Shown: positions 44,230 through 54,630, counted from the stretch's first letter. The stretch is DNA of 64,000 nt from Tatumella ptyseos (GCF_030552895.1 NZ_CP130649.1:1426001-1490000); one strand, 5' to 3'. The notes: generated from the letters alone by a model not told the origin. A program made the numbers and translations.

Positions 44230-44643
44230 TTAGCTCATTGAGTCAGCGTATTGCAAAAACTCTCTTTGTAGTTCGCTGGCTTTCTGCCACTCCCCATGAG
44301 CGATAAACACCTGACAAAGCCCTGTCATCGAGTGACGGGCAAGCTGGATAGCCTGCGCTTTAAAGAGTACTTCACGCTGAACATTATTGTGAAGCTGCTC
44401 AATCAGTTTCTGATGAAGTCCAAATAATACGGCAAAATAATTATCATCATCACCTTGTGTATAGCAATAATCAGCAATTTTTAAGCTTAGATCGTTGAAT
44501 TGACGCAATTGGCTTAAGGTACAGTGTTTATGATAAAGCGGGCGTTCAGCGAGATAATACTCGACCCGAAGATCTTCAAGCGTTTGCTGATAATCTTCAA
44601 GATTACTGGTTATCCAGAGCGAGAATGAGTGGGGGATAGGCAT
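44230..44643 (-). CDS. Hypothetical 137-residue helical protein under a Fur box
   Basis: I do not recognise the family. The protein begins MPIPHSFSLWITSNLEDYQQ, has no signal peptide or membrane segment, and looks wholly alpha-helical with TPR-like pairs (LRQFNDLSLKIADYCYTQGDDDNYFAVLFGLHQKLIEQL ... HGEWQKASELQREFLQYADSMS). It contains few cysteines and no metal motif. RBS AAGGAG lies 8 bases before ATG 44643, and a near-consensus Fur operator starts 19 bp upstream, so it should be made when iron is scarce. It is convergent with ydiJ (7-bp gap) and next to lpp, where E. coli has menI-ydiH-suf-ldtE. It could be an iron-sparing or FeS-related helper; that is only inference from control and place. 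Confidence 0.8.
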   Translation of the reverse strand: MPIPHSFSLWITSNLEDYQQTLEDLRVEYYLAERPLYHKHCTLSQLRQFNDLSLKIADYCYTQGDDDNYFAVLFGLHQKLIEQLHNNVQREVLFKAQAIQLARHSMTGLCQVFIAHGEWQKASELQREFLQYADSMS

Positions 44644-44661
44644 AATAGCTCCTTATTTAAT

Positions 44662-44680
44662 GATAACAATTATCATTATC
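44662..44680 (-). promoter_or_regulatory. Fur box
   Basis: Minus-strand 19-mer GATAATGATAATTGTTATC agrees with the Fur consensus GATAATGATAATCATTATC at 17 of 19 positions. It lies just upstream of the Shine-Dalgarno of the 137-residue gene, so binding of Fe-Fur would block it directly. Confidence 0.88.
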
Positions 44681-44726
44681 ATAGCGAGTTATTGTCCGTT
44701 TGCAAGAGTTGATTGGTTATTACCGT

Positions 44727-44759
44727 AAAAAAAAATGGCACCCCGAAGGGTGCCATTTT
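44727..44759 (-). terminator. Intrinsic terminator of lpp
   Basis: Stem AAAATGGCACCC / GGGTGCCATTTT with a four-base loop CGAA (TTCG on the transcript), followed by T-run on the minus strand, 15 bp after the lpp stop. Confidence 0.93.
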
Positions 44760-44773
44760 CTAGTCCAAGACTC

Positions 44774-45031
<258 letters not shown>

Positions 45032-45053
45032 TTAATATCCATGTAGCCAGATA

Positions 45054-45083
45054 AGTATTACACAAAGTTTTTTAAGTTGAGAA
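45054..45083 (-). promoter_or_regulatory. lpp promoter
   Basis: Minus strand: -35 TTCTCA (45078-45083), 17-bp spacer, -10 TAATACT (45054-45060), then the start-site region GCTACATGG beginning at 45047. Spacer end ACTTTGTG and the leader are nearly the same as in E. coli lpp. AT-rich DNA upstream may act as an UP element. Confidence 0.85.
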
Positions 45084-45469
45084 ATAATTTTTTATAAGAA
45101 GATGCTTAAAAGCGCTTATTCGCTTAAATAGTGTTCATTTGGGTTTTTTTGATAAATTTTCACGAGGGAAAAATACACTTCAATCGGGATAACCTTTGAA
45201 TTGAAGGCAAAAAATGCTGTTGCTAATCTTATTTATCGATATATAAGTCGCTAATATAGAAATAAAAGTAATAGTTTTGGAGAAGAAAAAGGGGCGTTTC
45301 ACAAACTAAGCTTCGAAATATTTGTGATAGATGTGAGTTCAGACCGAGGAAGAGAGAAATAGTTCAGGCTAAATAAAAAAAACGTAAGAAAACTGCTTAT
45401 AGGAGTTAACGAATTTTTTATTAATTAACGAGTCAAATAAAAAATTTAAAATAGGCAGGATGACTTAAT
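45084..45469. other. AT-rich stretch between pykF end and lpp promoter
   Basis: About 390 bp with very high A+T and many A-tracts, no coding frame of note. It probably serves as upstream activating DNA for the lpp promoter; nothing else could be identified. Confidence 0.5.
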
Positions 45470-45497
45470 AAAAAAAGGCCAGGTAACCTGACCTTTT
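45470..45497 (-). terminator. Intrinsic terminator of pykF
   Basis: Stem AAAAGGCCAGG / CCTGACCTTTT (one G-U pair on the transcript) with a three-base loop, followed by T-run on the minus strand, 15 bp after the pykF stop. Confidence 0.88.
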
Positions 45498-45511
45498 ATA
45501 ATTTTTATTAC

Positions 45512-46924
45512 TTATACAACATGAACAGAAGCTGTATTGGTTGTACCACTCGGTACTAATGCGCCAGATACCATAACGACAACATCGCCTTGCTGAGCAA
45601 AACCTTCCGCTAAAGCAATCTCTTTACCAATTCGGTAAAAGTCATCAGTAGAGGCGATTTCAGGCACAAGATGAGTAGTAACACCTTTAGTTAGCAGAAG
45701 CTGACGAGAAGTCGTTTCGTTATCAGTCAATGCTAAAATAGTGGCTGAAGGGAAGTACTTACGAATAGATTTCGCAGACTTACCGCCTTTAGTTGCCACA
45801 ATAATAAGGGTTGATTCTAATTTTTCGGCTGTTTCGACTGCACCGCGACAGACTGCCTCAGTGATACGTAATTTACGGCCTTCTTTCAGTTCATCAATTC
45901 GGCTTTTCATTACAGCATCAGTGCGCTGACAGATAGTTGCCATGATGGTGACCGCTTCAAGAGGATATTTTCCTTTTGCACTTTCACCTGACAACATGAC
46001 TGCATCAGTACCATCTAAGATTGCGTTCGCCACATCACCGGCTTCAGCACGGGTTGGACGAGGGTTCTTAATCATTGAATCTAGCATCTGTGTCGCAGTG
46101 ATCACGACTTTTCTTGCTTGATTACATTTCTTAACCATCATTTTCTGAGCAAAGATAACTTCTTCAACGGGAATTTCTACACCAAGGTCCCCACGTGCCA
46201 CCATGATGCCGTCAGAAGCTTCTAAAATTTCATCGAAATTATTAAGACCTTCTTGGTTCTCAATTTTCGAGATAATTTGAATATGCTCGCCACCATACTG
46301 TTTCAGATGCTCGCGAATTTCTAGGACGTCAGAACGCTTACGAATAAAAGATGCGGCGACAAAATCGAGGCCTTGCTCACAGCCAAATACCAGATCACGT
46401 TTGTCTTTTTCAGAGAGGGCAGGTAATTGAATGGAAACGCCAGGTAAATTTACCCCTTTGTTTTCACCTAAGTCCCCATTATTGAGCACTTTACACACTA
46501 CGGTGTTTTCAGTCACTTCAATAACTTCCATCCCTAGCAGACCATCATCGACTAATACTGTATTACCAATGCTAAGATCCGCAGCAAAACCAGAGTAGGT
46601 GACGGCGACTTGTTCATTATTACCAATGACTGATTGGTCGGTAGTGAAAGTGAACGTCTGTCCAGCCTGCAAGGAAACATCATTGCCACCTTCAAGCTTC
46701 ATTGTACGAATTTCAGGCCCCTTAGTATCAAGAAGGATAGCTGCCTGATGCTGGGTCTTAGCCACCACTGCACGGAGGTTTGCTATCCGTTGGCCATGTT
46801 CTGCATAGTCACCATGAGAAAAATTTAGACGCATAACATTCATTCCTGCATCAAGCAGTTTAGTTAGCATCTCTTCTGATTCAGTTTTTGGGCCGATGGT
46901 ACAGACGATTTTTGTCTTTTTCAT
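45512..46924 (-). CDS. pykF: Pyruvate kinase I (fructose 1,6-bisphosphate-activated)
   Basis: Final glycolytic step, PEP plus ADP to pyruvate plus ATP. 470 residues as in E. coli Pyk[36 protein letters not shown], the TIM-barrel catalytic loop [15 protein letters not shown] and [54 protein letters not shown], and the C-terminal FBP-binding domain ending [22 protein letters not shown]. It is followed on the same strand by lpp. A weak Cra-like sequence (TTTGAAACGATGGA, 47037-47050) lies upstream. Confidence 0.98.
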   Translation of the reverse strand: MKKTKIVCTIGPKTESEEMLTKLLDAGMNVMRLNFSHGDYAEHGQRIANLRAVVAKTQHQAAILLDTKGPEIRTMKLEGGNDVSLQAGQTFTFTTDQSVIGNNEQVAVTYSGFAADLSIGNTVLVDDGLLGMEVIEVTENTVVCKVLNNGDLGENKGVNLPGVSIQLPALSEKDKRDLVFGCEQGLDFVAASFIRKRSDVLEIREHLKQYGGEHIQIISKIENQEGLNNFDEILEASDGIMVARGDLGVEIPVEEVIFAQKMMVKKCNQARKVVITATQMLDSMIKNPRPTRAEAGDVANAILDGTDAVMLSGESAKGKYPLEAVTIMATICQRTDAVMKSRIDELKEGRKLRITEAVCRGAVETAEKLESTLIIVATKGGKSAKSIRKYFPSATILALTDNETTSRQLLLTKGVTTHLVPEIASTDDFYRIGKEIALAEGFAQQGDVVVMVSGALVPSGTTNTASVHVV

Positions 46925-47472
46925 AATATTTGTCTATTCGTTGAATGGGTGAACTTATGCGGGGTAAAACCTATGACGCCCGCTGGGAAAACTTCTAAAG
47001 TGGAGTAGAGCGGATTCTTTAAACTGACAAGGAAATCTTTGAAACGATGGAAATAGCCTGCGCAGAGGGAGTCAATACGCATTAAACTTGAATTAGGGCG
47101 AGTGGTGAGCACTCTGTTTAGTAAGGATCTTATCACGCTATTCGTAAAGACCTTTTCAGTGGGTAACTCAATTATTATAGTCATTTAGTTACTGGAAACC
47201 AAACAGAATTCATCTCGCGTGTATAGCCCATTAACAAAATTATGATACGACACCATATACTTAACGAACTGGTTGTGTTGCGAGCGGCAGTGTTGCCAAG
47301 TCAGAGATGAGATATTTTTGATAAGCTAGAAGGTCGAACAGGACTAAAATCTTATTGGTAAGTGGCAACCCCAGCGCATAGAATTTTTGGTTGGTCTTGA
47401 TGCAACGCGTGAAAAGATTGCATTGGTGATGATAAGACTTAGGAATAATTAAGAGGGTGTAAATTGAGATGA
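46925..47472. other. Gene-free region between tRNA-Val genes and pykF
   Basis: About 550 bp. Minus-strand frames of 83-87 codons exist here but lack RBS, family resemblance or sensible limits (one runs into the tRNA). The pykF promoter should be in the left half; no strong intrinsic terminator is visible after the tRNA genes. In E. coli the ydhR-ydhZ genes occupy this interval, so a deletion is likely. Confidence 0.45.
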
Positions 47473-47549
47473 TGGTGCGTCCGAGTGGACTCGAACCACC
47501 GACCCCCACCATGTCAAGGTGGTGCTCTAACCAACTGAGCTACGGACGC
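47473..47549 (-). tRNA. valW: tRNA-Val (GAC), copy 1
   Basis: 77-nt cloverleaf on the minus strand: acceptor GCGTCCG, D-loop AGCTCAGTTGGTTAGAGC, anticodon loop CTTGACA with GAC, T-arm GGTTCGAGTCC, encoded CCA. Same as E. coli valW as far as I can recall. Last of three tandem genes. Identical to copy 2. Confidence 0.97.
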
Positions 47550-47566
47550 ACAAGATAATGATGTTT

Positions 47567-47643
47567 TGGTGCGTCCGAGTGGACTCGAACCACCGACCCC
47601 CACCATGTCAAGGTGGTGCTCTAACCAACTGAGCTACGGACGC
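47567..47643 (-). tRNA. valW: tRNA-Val (GAC), copy 2
   Basis: 77 nt, identical to copy 1 in every position, with CCA encoded and anticodon GAC. It lies 17 bp from copy 1 and only 2 bp from copy 3, so the three are surely one transcript. E. coli has two genes here (valV, valW); this one is the extra copy. Confidence 0.97.
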
Positions 47644-47645
47644 AC

Positions 47646-47722
47646 TGGTGCGTTCTAGTGGACTCGAACCACCGACCCCCACCATGTCAAGGTGGTGCTC
47701 TAACCAACTGAGCTAAGAACGC
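47646..47722 (-). tRNA. valV: tRNA-Val (GAC), copy 3 with variant acceptor stem
   Basis: 77 nt, anticodon GAC, encoded CCA. It differs from copies 1 and 2 only at four bases forming two acceptor-stem pairs: GCGTTCT pairs with AGAACGC, so the changes compensate each other. First gene of the transcript, in the place of E. coli valV, which also has a GCGTTC acceptor start. Confidence 0.96.
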
Positions 47723-47854
47723 AAACGCTGCAAGTAAGCAGCGGGACGAATAGTAACGGCAACCAATGCGACTGGCAAGTAGAAAACATGAAAAATCTGT
47801 CGAATGGTTGACATCTAATCAGAGCGTAGACTTTTTAGTCATTTTGAGCTCATT

Positions 47855-49228
47855 TTAACGACTGGCTCGGCTGAGAATAACGGTAGCTGGTTTTTTCTGT
47901 AGTGCGATAATTCGCATTACCATCAGCACGGCCGCAGAAGTTAAGCCAATAATAAACCCACACCAAAATCCAGCAGGGCCCATACGAGGCACAATGTAAT
48001 CAGTAAGTCCCAGAATGTAACCACTTGGAAGGCCTAAGATCCAATACGAGACAAAGGTGATATAAAAGATTGCGCGAGTATCTTTATAGCCGCGCAATAT
48101 ACCGCTACCAATAACTTGTACGCTATCTGAACATTGGTAAATCGCTGCCAAAAACATGAGCTGACCTGCTAAAGCGACTACTGCTGGGTCATGATTATAA
48201 AGACGCGCAATTTCATGCCGGAAGATAACGGTGGCTATCGCCGTACAGCAAACAAAACACAACCCAACTGCTTGTGAAGTCCAAGCGGCAACTTTTGCGT
48301 CTTCAGTCGACCCTCGTCCTAATTGGTAACCCACACGGATAGTACTCGCAATCCCCATCGATAGCGGTATGACAAACATTAATGAGCTAAAATTCAGCGC
48401 GATTTGATGTCCTGCCACCTCGACCACACCCAGAGGTGAAACTAATATTGCCACCACCGCAAAAAGGGTAACTTCAAAAAATAGGGCTGAAGCAATGGGT
48501 AAGCCCAAACTGATTATGCGGCCGATAACTTGTAGATTTGGCTTCACCCAGCGATTCGTTGGTCGTATATCTTGTAAGCTGGGCGTTCTTTTAGACCAGA
48601 TCCACAGGGCAAAAAACATCAACCAATAGACTGACGCCGTGGCAACACCGCAACCTACACCGCCTAGTGCCGGCATCCCGAAGTGGCCATAAATAAAGAT
48701 ATAGTTAATGGGGATGTTACATAGCAATCCAAGAAAGCCTACCACCATACTAGGTTTAGTCTTAGAGAGACCATCACATTGATCACGGATGACTTGAAAG
48801 AAAAGAAAGCCTGGTGCACCCCACATTAACGCGTGCAGATATCTTTCAGCGATATCGGCCATCTGTGGATCGATCCCCGACATTGCACGGATGAAAATAC
48901 CGGCATTCCAAATGATGGCAATGACTAGGATGGAGAGAAAGGTGGCGAGCCAAAGCCCTTGTTGGACATGGTTACCGACTTTATCTCTTCGACCTGAGCC
49001 AGCTAAATGGGCGACAGTGGGCGTAATAGCCATTAAAATTCCCAAGGCAAAGAGTATCACTGGCAACCAAATCGAGGTTCCAATGGCAACGGCAGCCATA
49101 TCAGTTGCACTGACTGAACCTGCCATAGTGGTATCAACGAAGCCCATCGCCGTTTGTGAAACTTGCGATAGAATGACGGGAATCGCTAATATGAGTAATT
49201 GTCTAGCCTCGTTAAAATATTTTTGCAA
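47855..49228 (-). CDS. mdtK: MATE-family multidrug efflux protein MdtK
   Basis: Twelve-helix Na+- or H+-driven exporter of fluoroquinolones and cationic compounds. 457 residues as in E. coli MdtK. Landmarks: [45 protein letters not shown] at 12-56 and the mirrored second half ([37 protein letters not shown]). Divergent from ribC, adjacent to the tRNA-Val cluster, as in E. coli. Confidence 0.96.
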   Translation of the reverse strand: MQKYFNEARQLLILAIPVILSQVSQTAMGFVDTTMAGSVSATDMAAVAIGTSIWLPVILFALGILMAITPTVAHLAGSGRRDKVGNHVQQGLWLATFLSILVIAIIWNAGIFIRAMSGIDPQMADIAERYLHALMWGAPGFLFFQVIRDQCDGLSKTKPSMVVGFLGLLCNIPINYIFIYGHFGMPALGGVGCGVATASVYWLMFFALWIWSKRTPSLQDIRPTNRWVKPNLQVIGRIISLGLPIASALFFEVTLFAVVAILVSPLGVVEVAGHQIALNFSSLMFVIPLSMGIASTIRVGYQLGRGSTEDAKVAAWTSQAVGLCFVCCTAIATVIFRHEIARLYNHDPAVVALAGQLMFLAAIYQCSDSVQVIGSGILRGYKDTRAIFYITFVSYWILGLPSGYILGLTDYIVPRMGPAGFWCGFIIGLTSAAVLMVMRIIALQKKPATVILSRASR

Positions 49229-49388
49229 TGGTTGTCCTTGATTCTAGGGTTAGTCCTTCAGCAGGCTATCATCCCTGAACTGATCAGATTCATAAAGAAG
49301 AAAAGCGTTTTTATTTTCTCATACCGCATTGGCGAGTCATGGTAGTCGCTCATTGTGTGATAATCTGGAACAAAATAAGGGGGAAGAG

Positions 49389-50003
49389 ATGTTTACTGGT
49401 ATTGTGCTGGGCACCGCTGAAATTATTGAGATAAATGAACAACCACTCTTTCGGACGCATAAGGTGTTATTTCCGGTTGAATGGCTTGATGATCTCCAAA
49501 TTGGAGCATCTGTTGCACATAATGGCTGTTGTCTAACAGTCACGGCAGTAGAAGGGAACATAGTCAGTTTTGATTTAATTAAAGAAACACTTCGTGTCAC
49601 CAATTTAGGCTTATTGACGGTCGGCGATCGTGTCAATATTGAACGAGCGGCAAAATTTTCAGATGAGATCGGTGGGCATTTGATGTCCGGACATATTATG
49701 GCCCAAGCCTCGGTCACGAAAATTATTCAATCAGAGTTTAACCGAGAAGTCTGGTTTGAAATTAATGATCAGAGCCTAATGAAATATGTATTACATAAAG
49801 GTTTTATCGGTATTGACGGCTGTAGTTTAACTATTGGTGATGTTACCGAACGACGTTTTTGTGTCCACCTTATTCCAGAGACCTTAGAACGGACTTTACT
49901 TTCTGAGCGTAAACTCGGTGATAACGTCAATATTGAGATTGATACACAAACACAGGCGATTGTTGATACTGTCGAAAGAGTGCTTCACAAAAATAAATTA
50001 TAA
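49389..50003 (+). CDS. ribC: Riboflavin synthase alpha subunit
   Basis: Dismutates two 6,7-dimethyl-8-ribityllumazines to riboflavin (also named ribE). ATG 49389 follows AAGGGGGAAGAG; the longer frame from 49329 has no match. 204 residues (213 in E. coli) with two lumazine-binding barrels: [12 protein letters not shown] ... [15 protein letters not shown] ... [14 protein letters not shown], then [16 protein letters not shown] ... [12 protein letters not shown]. It ends soon after [13 protein letters not shown], lacking the short E. coli tail. No FMN riboswitch was seen in front. Confidence 0.96.
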   Translation: MFTGIVLGTAEIIEINEQPLFRTHKVLFPVEWLDDLQIGASVAHNGCCLTVTAVEGNIVSFDLIKETLRVTNLGLLTVGDRVNIERAAKFSDEIGGHLMSGHIMAQASVTKIIQSEFNREVWFEINDQSLMKYVLHKGFIGIDGCSLTIGDVTERRFCVHLIPETLERTLLSERKLGDNVNIEIDTQTQAIVDTVERVLHKNKL

Positions 50004-50004
50004 A

Positions 50005-50030
50005 AAAAGCTCCTTAGGGAGCTTTTTTTT
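50005..50030 (+). terminator. Intrinsic terminator of ribC
   Basis: Stem AAAAGCTCC / GGAGCTTTT with a TTAG loop and eight T, starting directly at the ribC stop codon. Confidence 0.9.
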
Positions 50031-50046
50031 TGGGGCAGCAAAATTC

Positions 50047-51195
50047 TCAGCGAGCAACGCGTAGCCCACCATCAATCCCGCGACTGAATACCACTTGCCA
50101 GAGTTGGATATCACGTGAACGAAACGCACCCGCACAGGCATTCAAGTAATAGGAAAACATACGTTTAAAACGGGGATCGTAACGTTGAGATAATTCAGGC
50201 CATGCCGTCAGAAAGCGCTCATACCATGCCATTAACGTTTTGTCATAGTCGGGGCCGAAGTTATGCCAATCTTCCATGACAAAGTGCGGTTCACTGTATT
50301 GTGCAATATGGTTAACCGAGGGTAGGCAACCATTAGGGAAAATATATTTATCAATCCACGGGTCGACATGAAGATCAGTACGATTTGAACCGATAGTATG
50401 TAATACAAAGATACCATCTGGTTTGAGATTTCTCGCCGCCACATCGAAGTAGGTTGCATAATTTTTGGGACCTACATGCTCGAACATCCCTACAGAGACG
50501 ATACGGTCAAATTGCTCGTTGAGATCACGATAATCCTGCAGCAAAATTTCAACATCTAGTCCAGTACAGCGCTGTTGAGCCATTTTTTGTTGCTCAGCAG
50601 AAATCGTCACGCCTTTGACCTTAACTTGATAATGTTTAGCGGCATATTCTGAAAGCCCGCCCCAACCACAACCAATATCTAATAAAGTCATCCCCGGTTG
50701 CAGTTGTAATTTACGGCAAATGAGATCCAACTTAGCTTCTTGAGCAGCATCAAGATCAGATGCTGACGACCAATAGCCACAAGAATATTGCATATAGGGG
50801 TCGAGCATTAATGAGAAAAGGTCATTTCCTAAATCGTAATGTTCTTTCCCAACGATCCAAGCCCGTTTCCTGGATTGGAGATTAGTGAGTCGCGCGGTAG
50901 CAATACGTAAAGTATCTTTAAAATGATGCGGGAGTTGATGATCTAATTTGTGGCGTAAAACCTTCGTGAAAAATATATCTAGGCGGTCGCATTCCCACCA
51001 ACCATCCATATAACTTTCACCTAAACCTAAAGAACCTTCTTGTAAAACACGTTTAAAAAATTGTTGATTGACGACACGAATATCACCCGGTCGTGAGCCG
51101 TTAATTTGAATATCTGCACTGTCGAGTAGCTCCTGTGCAATACGAAACCAATGATCTTCTTTGAAAGTAACTTTTTCAATACATGACGTAGACAT
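50047..51195 (-). CDS. cfa: Cyclopropane-fatty-acyl-phospholipid synthase
   Basis: SAM-dependent enzyme that methylenates unsaturated acyl chains of membrane phospholipids, important in stationary phase and acid. 382 residues as in E. coli. N-terminal lipid-binding part (QEGSLGLGESYMDGWWECDRLD), SAM site TLLDIGCGWGGLSEYAAKHY at about 170-189, VGMFEHVGPKNY, and the ending YYLNACAGAFRSRDIQLWQVVFSRG. Convergent with ribC, as in E. coli. Confidence 0.97.
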   Translation of the reverse strand: MSTSCIEKVTFKEDHWFRIAQELLDSADIQINGSRPGDIRVVNQQFFKRVLQEGSLGLGESYMDGWWECDRLDIFFTKVLRHKLDHQLPHHFKDTLRIATARLTNLQSRKRAWIVGKEHYDLGNDLFSLMLDPYMQYSCGYWSSASDLDAAQEAKLDLICRKLQLQPGMTLLDIGCGWGGLSEYAAKHYQVKVKGVTISAEQQKMAQQRCTGLDVEILLQDYRDLNEQFDRIVSVGMFEHVGPKNYATYFDVAARNLKPDGIFVLHTIGSNRTDLHVDPWIDKYIFPNGCLPSVNHIAQYSEPHFVMEDWHNFGPDYDKTLMAWYERFLTAWPELSQRYDPRFKRMFSYYLNACAGAFRSRDIQLWQVVFSRGIDGGLRVAR

Positions 51196-51403
51196 ATGCG
51201 TATATCACCTGTTCAAATAACACACCACGCTTGGAAGCGGTTGCATGACTTTCTGGAGAAAGGTAAACAGCTATTCATCAGTGACTACTAATTATTTTTA
51301 TGAGGTGATTGAGTAAAGTTTTGTAGGACAACAACCACCAAAATCAGTATAGGACCGACTTCGGTGGAGTTCAATAGCGAATAAATAACTAAGTAGAAAT
51401 GGG

Positions 51404-52573
51404 TTAGCGGGGGGAGTTATCAGCGGATGACTGGTAGAAAAAACCACACAGTGCCAAAATTACAGTGGATGCCATGGCAATTACCGTAACCGTAACCACT
51501 TCTTCGATCTGTGAAGAAACCCAAAGGCTGTATAAAAAGCATAACCCGAGTTGCGTAAAGTTTTGTACTGAAGCGGCTTTGCCGCTGTGCTCAGGAAAAG
51601 CCTTTAACGCTTTCGATACCACTATCGGATAAATGGCGCCGTTGGCCATCGCCATTATGCAGAAGGGTACGAGTAAGCTAAAAAGAGTAGGTGTTAGCCA
51701 TAAACCGACGATAAGTAATCCTAAAATACTGATCAAGTACGCCAATAGAAGCCAAGGTAAGAGTTGTTCACCTTGATAACGGTTAAGTAATGCACGGCAA
51801 CCAAACCCACCAATCAAAAAGGTGACAGTTTGTGGAATATAGCTAAGTCCAATTTCACTCGGGCTTAGGCCCAATTGTCCCATAATAAAAGGCGATCCGG
51901 TTAACCAGGCGAAAAAGCTTGCCGAACACGCTGCATAGATAACAATGTTCCCTGTAAATTGTGGCTGTAGAAGGAGGGTCTTATAAGATAAGGACTCAAC
52001 GTCAACTGCCGTGGATCGAGTAGTGGAGGGCAGTAAGTAGAGGGTTAGTCCTAATAGCACACCGCTAATTAAAGTTAATGTTGTGAAGATTGCTTGCCAA
52101 TCAAAATGGGTAAGTAGCCAAGCACCAATCAGTGGAGCAAGAGCTGGTGAGAGGGCCACCAGCGGCATGATCGACGCGAACATTTTATGCGCCTTCTCTT
52201 TAGGGAAATGATCAAGCACCAAAGACTGCCAGCACACCGCTGCTGCACAAACGCCACAAGCTTGGAGAAATCTTAACGCCAATAATAGGCGAGCATCTTT
52301 CACCCATACTACCGCTAGGCAACTTAGGGTGAATATCGACAGACCATAGAGCAGTACAGTTCGGCGGCCAATTTTATCTGATAACGGCCCCCAAAATAAT
52401 TGCGCACAACAGAATCCTGCCAAGAACAAACTTAAGCTGGCGCTGACCATATTCGCACTTGTCACCAGATAGTCTTGCATCGCGGTAAATGCAGGAAGAT
52501 ACATATCGGTTGCCAAAAAGCCGAGCATACTCAGTAAAGCGAGATAAATAAAAAAGAGTTTTGGATGTTGCAT
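51404..52573 (-). CDS. punC: Purine nucleoside efflux transporter PunC (YdhC), MFS
   Basis: Bcr/CflA-type major facilitator, about 12 helices, 389 residues (403 in E. coli). Conserved with YdhC: LSMLGFLATDMYLPAF, SLSLFLAGFCCAQLFWGPLSDKIGRR, LRFLQACGVCAAAVCWQSLV, IYAACSASFFAWLTGSPFIM, IPQTVTFLIGGFGCRALL and AMANGAIYPIVVSKAL. In E. coli it exports purine nucleosides and is activated by the divergent LysR protein PunR; the same divergent pair is present here. Confidence 0.92.
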   Translation of the reverse strand: MQHPKLFFIYLALLSMLGFLATDMYLPAFTAMQDYLVTSANMVSASLSLFLAGFCCAQLFWGPLSDKIGRRTVLLYGLSIFTLSCLAVVWVKDARLLLALRFLQACGVCAAAVCWQSLVLDHFPKEKAHKMFASIMPLVALSPALAPLIGAWLLTHFDWQAIFTTLTLISGVLLGLTLYLLPSTTRSTAVDVESLSYKTLLLQPQFTGNIVIYAACSASFFAWLTGSPFIMGQLGLSPSEIGLSYIPQTVTFLIGGFGCRALLNRYQGEQLLPWLLLAYLISILGLLIVGLWLTPTLFSLLVPFCIMAMANGAIYPIVVSKALKAFPEHSGKAASVQNFTQLGLCFLYSLWVSSQIEEVVTVTVIAMASTVILALCGFFYQSSADNSPR

Positions 52574-52675
52574 GGAGCGTCCTAGTCAAAATAATCCGAG
52601 GAGTGTAAAAGGATGCAGACTTGTTTGTAAAACGGTAATATTTGCCAACATCCTTCAAAATAATTGAAAGCAACT

Positions 52676-53578
52676 ATGTGGTCAGAATATACCTTAATGG
52701 TAATTGATAGTGTGGCGCGCAATGGAAGTTTTTCGGGTGCGGCTCAGGAACTACATAGAGTTCCTTCTGCGATCAGTTATTCAGTAAAACAAGTAGAAGA
52801 GTGGTTAGCTGTCGATGTATTTGAGCGGCGCCATCGTGATGTGGTATTAACTCCCTCTGGTGAGCACTTTCTCGCTGAAGCGCGCAGTGTTATCAAAAAA
52901 ATGAATGGCACTCGTCAACAATGTCAGCAACTTGCCAATGGTTGGAGGGGCCGTTTCTCTGTAGCCATTGATAGGATTGTGAAACAGACTCGAGTCGAAC
53001 AGCTCGTCTTGGATTTCTATCGTCATTTTCCAGATGTTGAGCTTCATATTAATGATGAAGTTTTCAATGGCGTGTGGGATGCGTTAGCGGACGGACGGGT
53101 TGATATGGCGATCGGCGCAACGCAAGCTGTCCCAGTATCTGGGCGCTTCAGTGTTCGCGATATGGGTAAACTCTCTTGGCGTTGTGTCGTGGCTCACGAT
53201 CATCCTTTGCGGGGAGAAACATTCATTAGGGAAGAAGACTTACGAGTATGGCCTTCCTTAGTCATTGAAGACACCTCAAGGGTTCTCCCACGTCGTGATA
53301 CTTGGACATTGGATAATCAACGCCGTCTAGTTGTACCGAATTGGTCGGTAGGAATACGCTGTGTACAAAATGGTCTATGTGTTGCGATGGTGCCGTCGCA
53401 CATTGCAACGCTTTACCTTAAGCAGGGGACACTTGTCGAATTACCGATTAGCTATCCAGATAGCCCTTGTTACTTGAGTTGGCGAGAGAATAGTTTTTCA
53501 CCAGTGTTACAATGGATATTGGATTATCTGGGGAATACAGCCACTCTCAATCAAGAGTGGCTAGAGGCGAAGGATTAA
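52676..53578 (+). CDS. punR: LysR-type regulator PunR (YdhB)
   Basis: Probable activator of punC. Start at ATG 52676 ([20 protein letters not shown]) agrees with E. coli YdhB; ATG 52664 would add four residues. Winged helix-turn-helix [28 protein letters not shown] at 17-44, [18 protein letters not shown], then the effector domain ([37 protein letters not shown]). 300 residues. Overlaps the convergent purR end by 4 bp. Confidence 0.92.
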   Translation: MWSEYTLMVIDSVARNGSFSGAAQELHRVPSAISYSVKQVEEWLAVDVFERRHRDVVLTPSGEHFLAEARSVIKKMNGTRQQCQQLANGWRGRFSVAIDRIVKQTRVEQLVLDFYRHFPDVELHINDEVFNGVWDALADGRVDMAIGATQAVPVSGRFSVRDMGKLSWRCVVAHDHPLRGETFIREEDLRVWPSLVIEDTSRVLPRRDTWTLDNQRRLVVPNWSVGIRCVQNGLCVAMVPSHIATLYLKQGTLVELPISYPDSPCYLSWRENSFSPVLQWILDYLGNTATLNQEWLEAKD

Positions 53579-54600
53579 CGGCGATAATCCCTGTAAGGGC
53601 CATCAATAACAGAACGCCGTTCAACCAGTTGAGGATGAATTTCAAGACGTTGCGCCTCATCGCGTTTATTGACAATACGATCGAGTAGCATCTCAAGCGC
53701 TTTTTCGCCTAATTCAATTTTAGGTTGATGAATGGTCGTTAGGGCGGGGCTAAAATAACGCGAATTACGGATGTTATCATAACCAATGATCGAAATATCT
53801 TGAGGCACATTCAATCCCTGCTCATTGGCGGCGCAAATAGCCCCCATAGCCATTACGTCACCACCACAGAACACGGCAGTGGGGCGTTTTTTCTGTGAAA
53901 GGATCTGCTGCATGGCCAGATAACCCGATTCTGATTCGAAGTCCCCTTGTACAATCCACTCCTCGCGAGGGATAATGCCTTCATCATTTAGCGCCTTAAT
54001 AAAGCCTGCTAAACGCCCCCCACCTGTGTGGCGCTCCATCTGACCAGGGATACAGCCGATATCTCGATGGCCACGATCCAATAGGTAACGGGCGGCTAAA
54101 TGTCCTCCCGCAAAAGCATTATCTTCAACAGTATCGGTAAAATTGGCGTGAGAACTTCCCCAATCCATCACCACCATCGGTAATTGGCTATGCTCTTCAA
54201 GCATTTTCAACAGAGAATCAGGATACTCGGCACACATCACCATTAAACCATCGACACGTTTTTGCGCCATCATCGAGAGATAGGCCCGTTGTTTTTCAAA
54301 GTCAGTATGGGCATTAGCCAATAATAGTGTGTAACCATGTTGAAAACATTTTTTTTCAATCGCTTCAATGATCTCTGCCCAATATGGGGCTTCTACTGAC
54401 GTCGATAATAAACCAATAGTCTTGGTGGTATTGACCTTTAAACTACGTGCAACAGCACTGGGCGAATAGTGAAGGGCATTAATGGCCTCCCAAACTGTTT
54501 GCTGTGTTTGTTCGGCAACGAAACGGGTTTTATTAATAACATGAGAAACAGTGGTGGTGGAAACCCCGGCGAGTTTTGCCACATCTTTTATCGTTGCCAT
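53575..54600 (-). CDS. purR: Purine repressor PurR
   Basis: LacI-family repressor of purine biosynthesis, using hypoxanthine and guanine as corepressors. 341 residues as in E. coli. Helix-turn-helix and hinge [30 protein letters not shown] ... [11 protein letters not shown], then the periplasmic-binding-like domain ([49 protein letters not shown], ending [15 protein letters not shown]). A PurR operator lies 15 bp before the start, so it probably represses itself. Confidence 0.97.
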   Translation of the reverse strand: MATIKDVAKLAGVSTTTVSHVINKTRFVAEQTQQTVWEAINALHYSPSAVARSLKVNTTKTIGLLSTSVEAPYWAEIIEAIEKKCFQHGYTLLLANAHTDFEKQRAYLSMMAQKRVDGLMVMCAEYPDSLLKMLEEHSQLPMVVMDWGSSHANFTDTVEDNAFAGGHLAARYLLDRGHRDIGCIPGQMERHTGGGRLAGFIKALNDEGIIPREEWIVQGDFESESGYLAMQQILSQKKRPTAVFCGGDVMAMGAICAANEQGLNVPQDISIIGYDNIRNSRYFSPALTTIHQPKIELGEKALEMLLDRIVNKRDEAQRLEIHPQLVERRSVIDGPYRDYRR

Positions 54601-54614
54601 GAGGGGAATCTCCT

Positions 54615-54630
54615 AGGAAAGCGTTTGCGT
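54615..54630 (-). promoter_or_regulatory. PurR operator in front of purR
   Basis: Minus strand ACGCAAACGCTTTCCT agrees with the PurR consensus ACGCAAACGTTTTCGT at 13-14 of 16 positions. It lies in the 5' leader of purR, as the autoregulatory site does in E. coli. Confidence 0.8.

Noticed and set aside
47037..47050. Possible Cra (FruR) site upstream of pykF
   Set aside because: Only the TGAAACG half agrees with the palindrome; the second half is poor, so it is mentioned but not called.
46921..47184. 87-codon minus-strand frame directly upstream of pykF
   Set aside because: No RBS, no family resemblance, overlaps pykF start and occupies its promoter region.
47261..47512. 83-codon minus-strand frame beside the tRNA genes
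   Set aside because: Begins inside a tRNA-Val gene (the GVGGSSPLG shadow typical of tRNA antisense/sense frames) and has no known match.
47473..47722. CRISPR-like array of three regular repeats
   Set aside because: The repeats are complete tRNA-Val genes with cloverleaf, GAC anticodon and CCA end.
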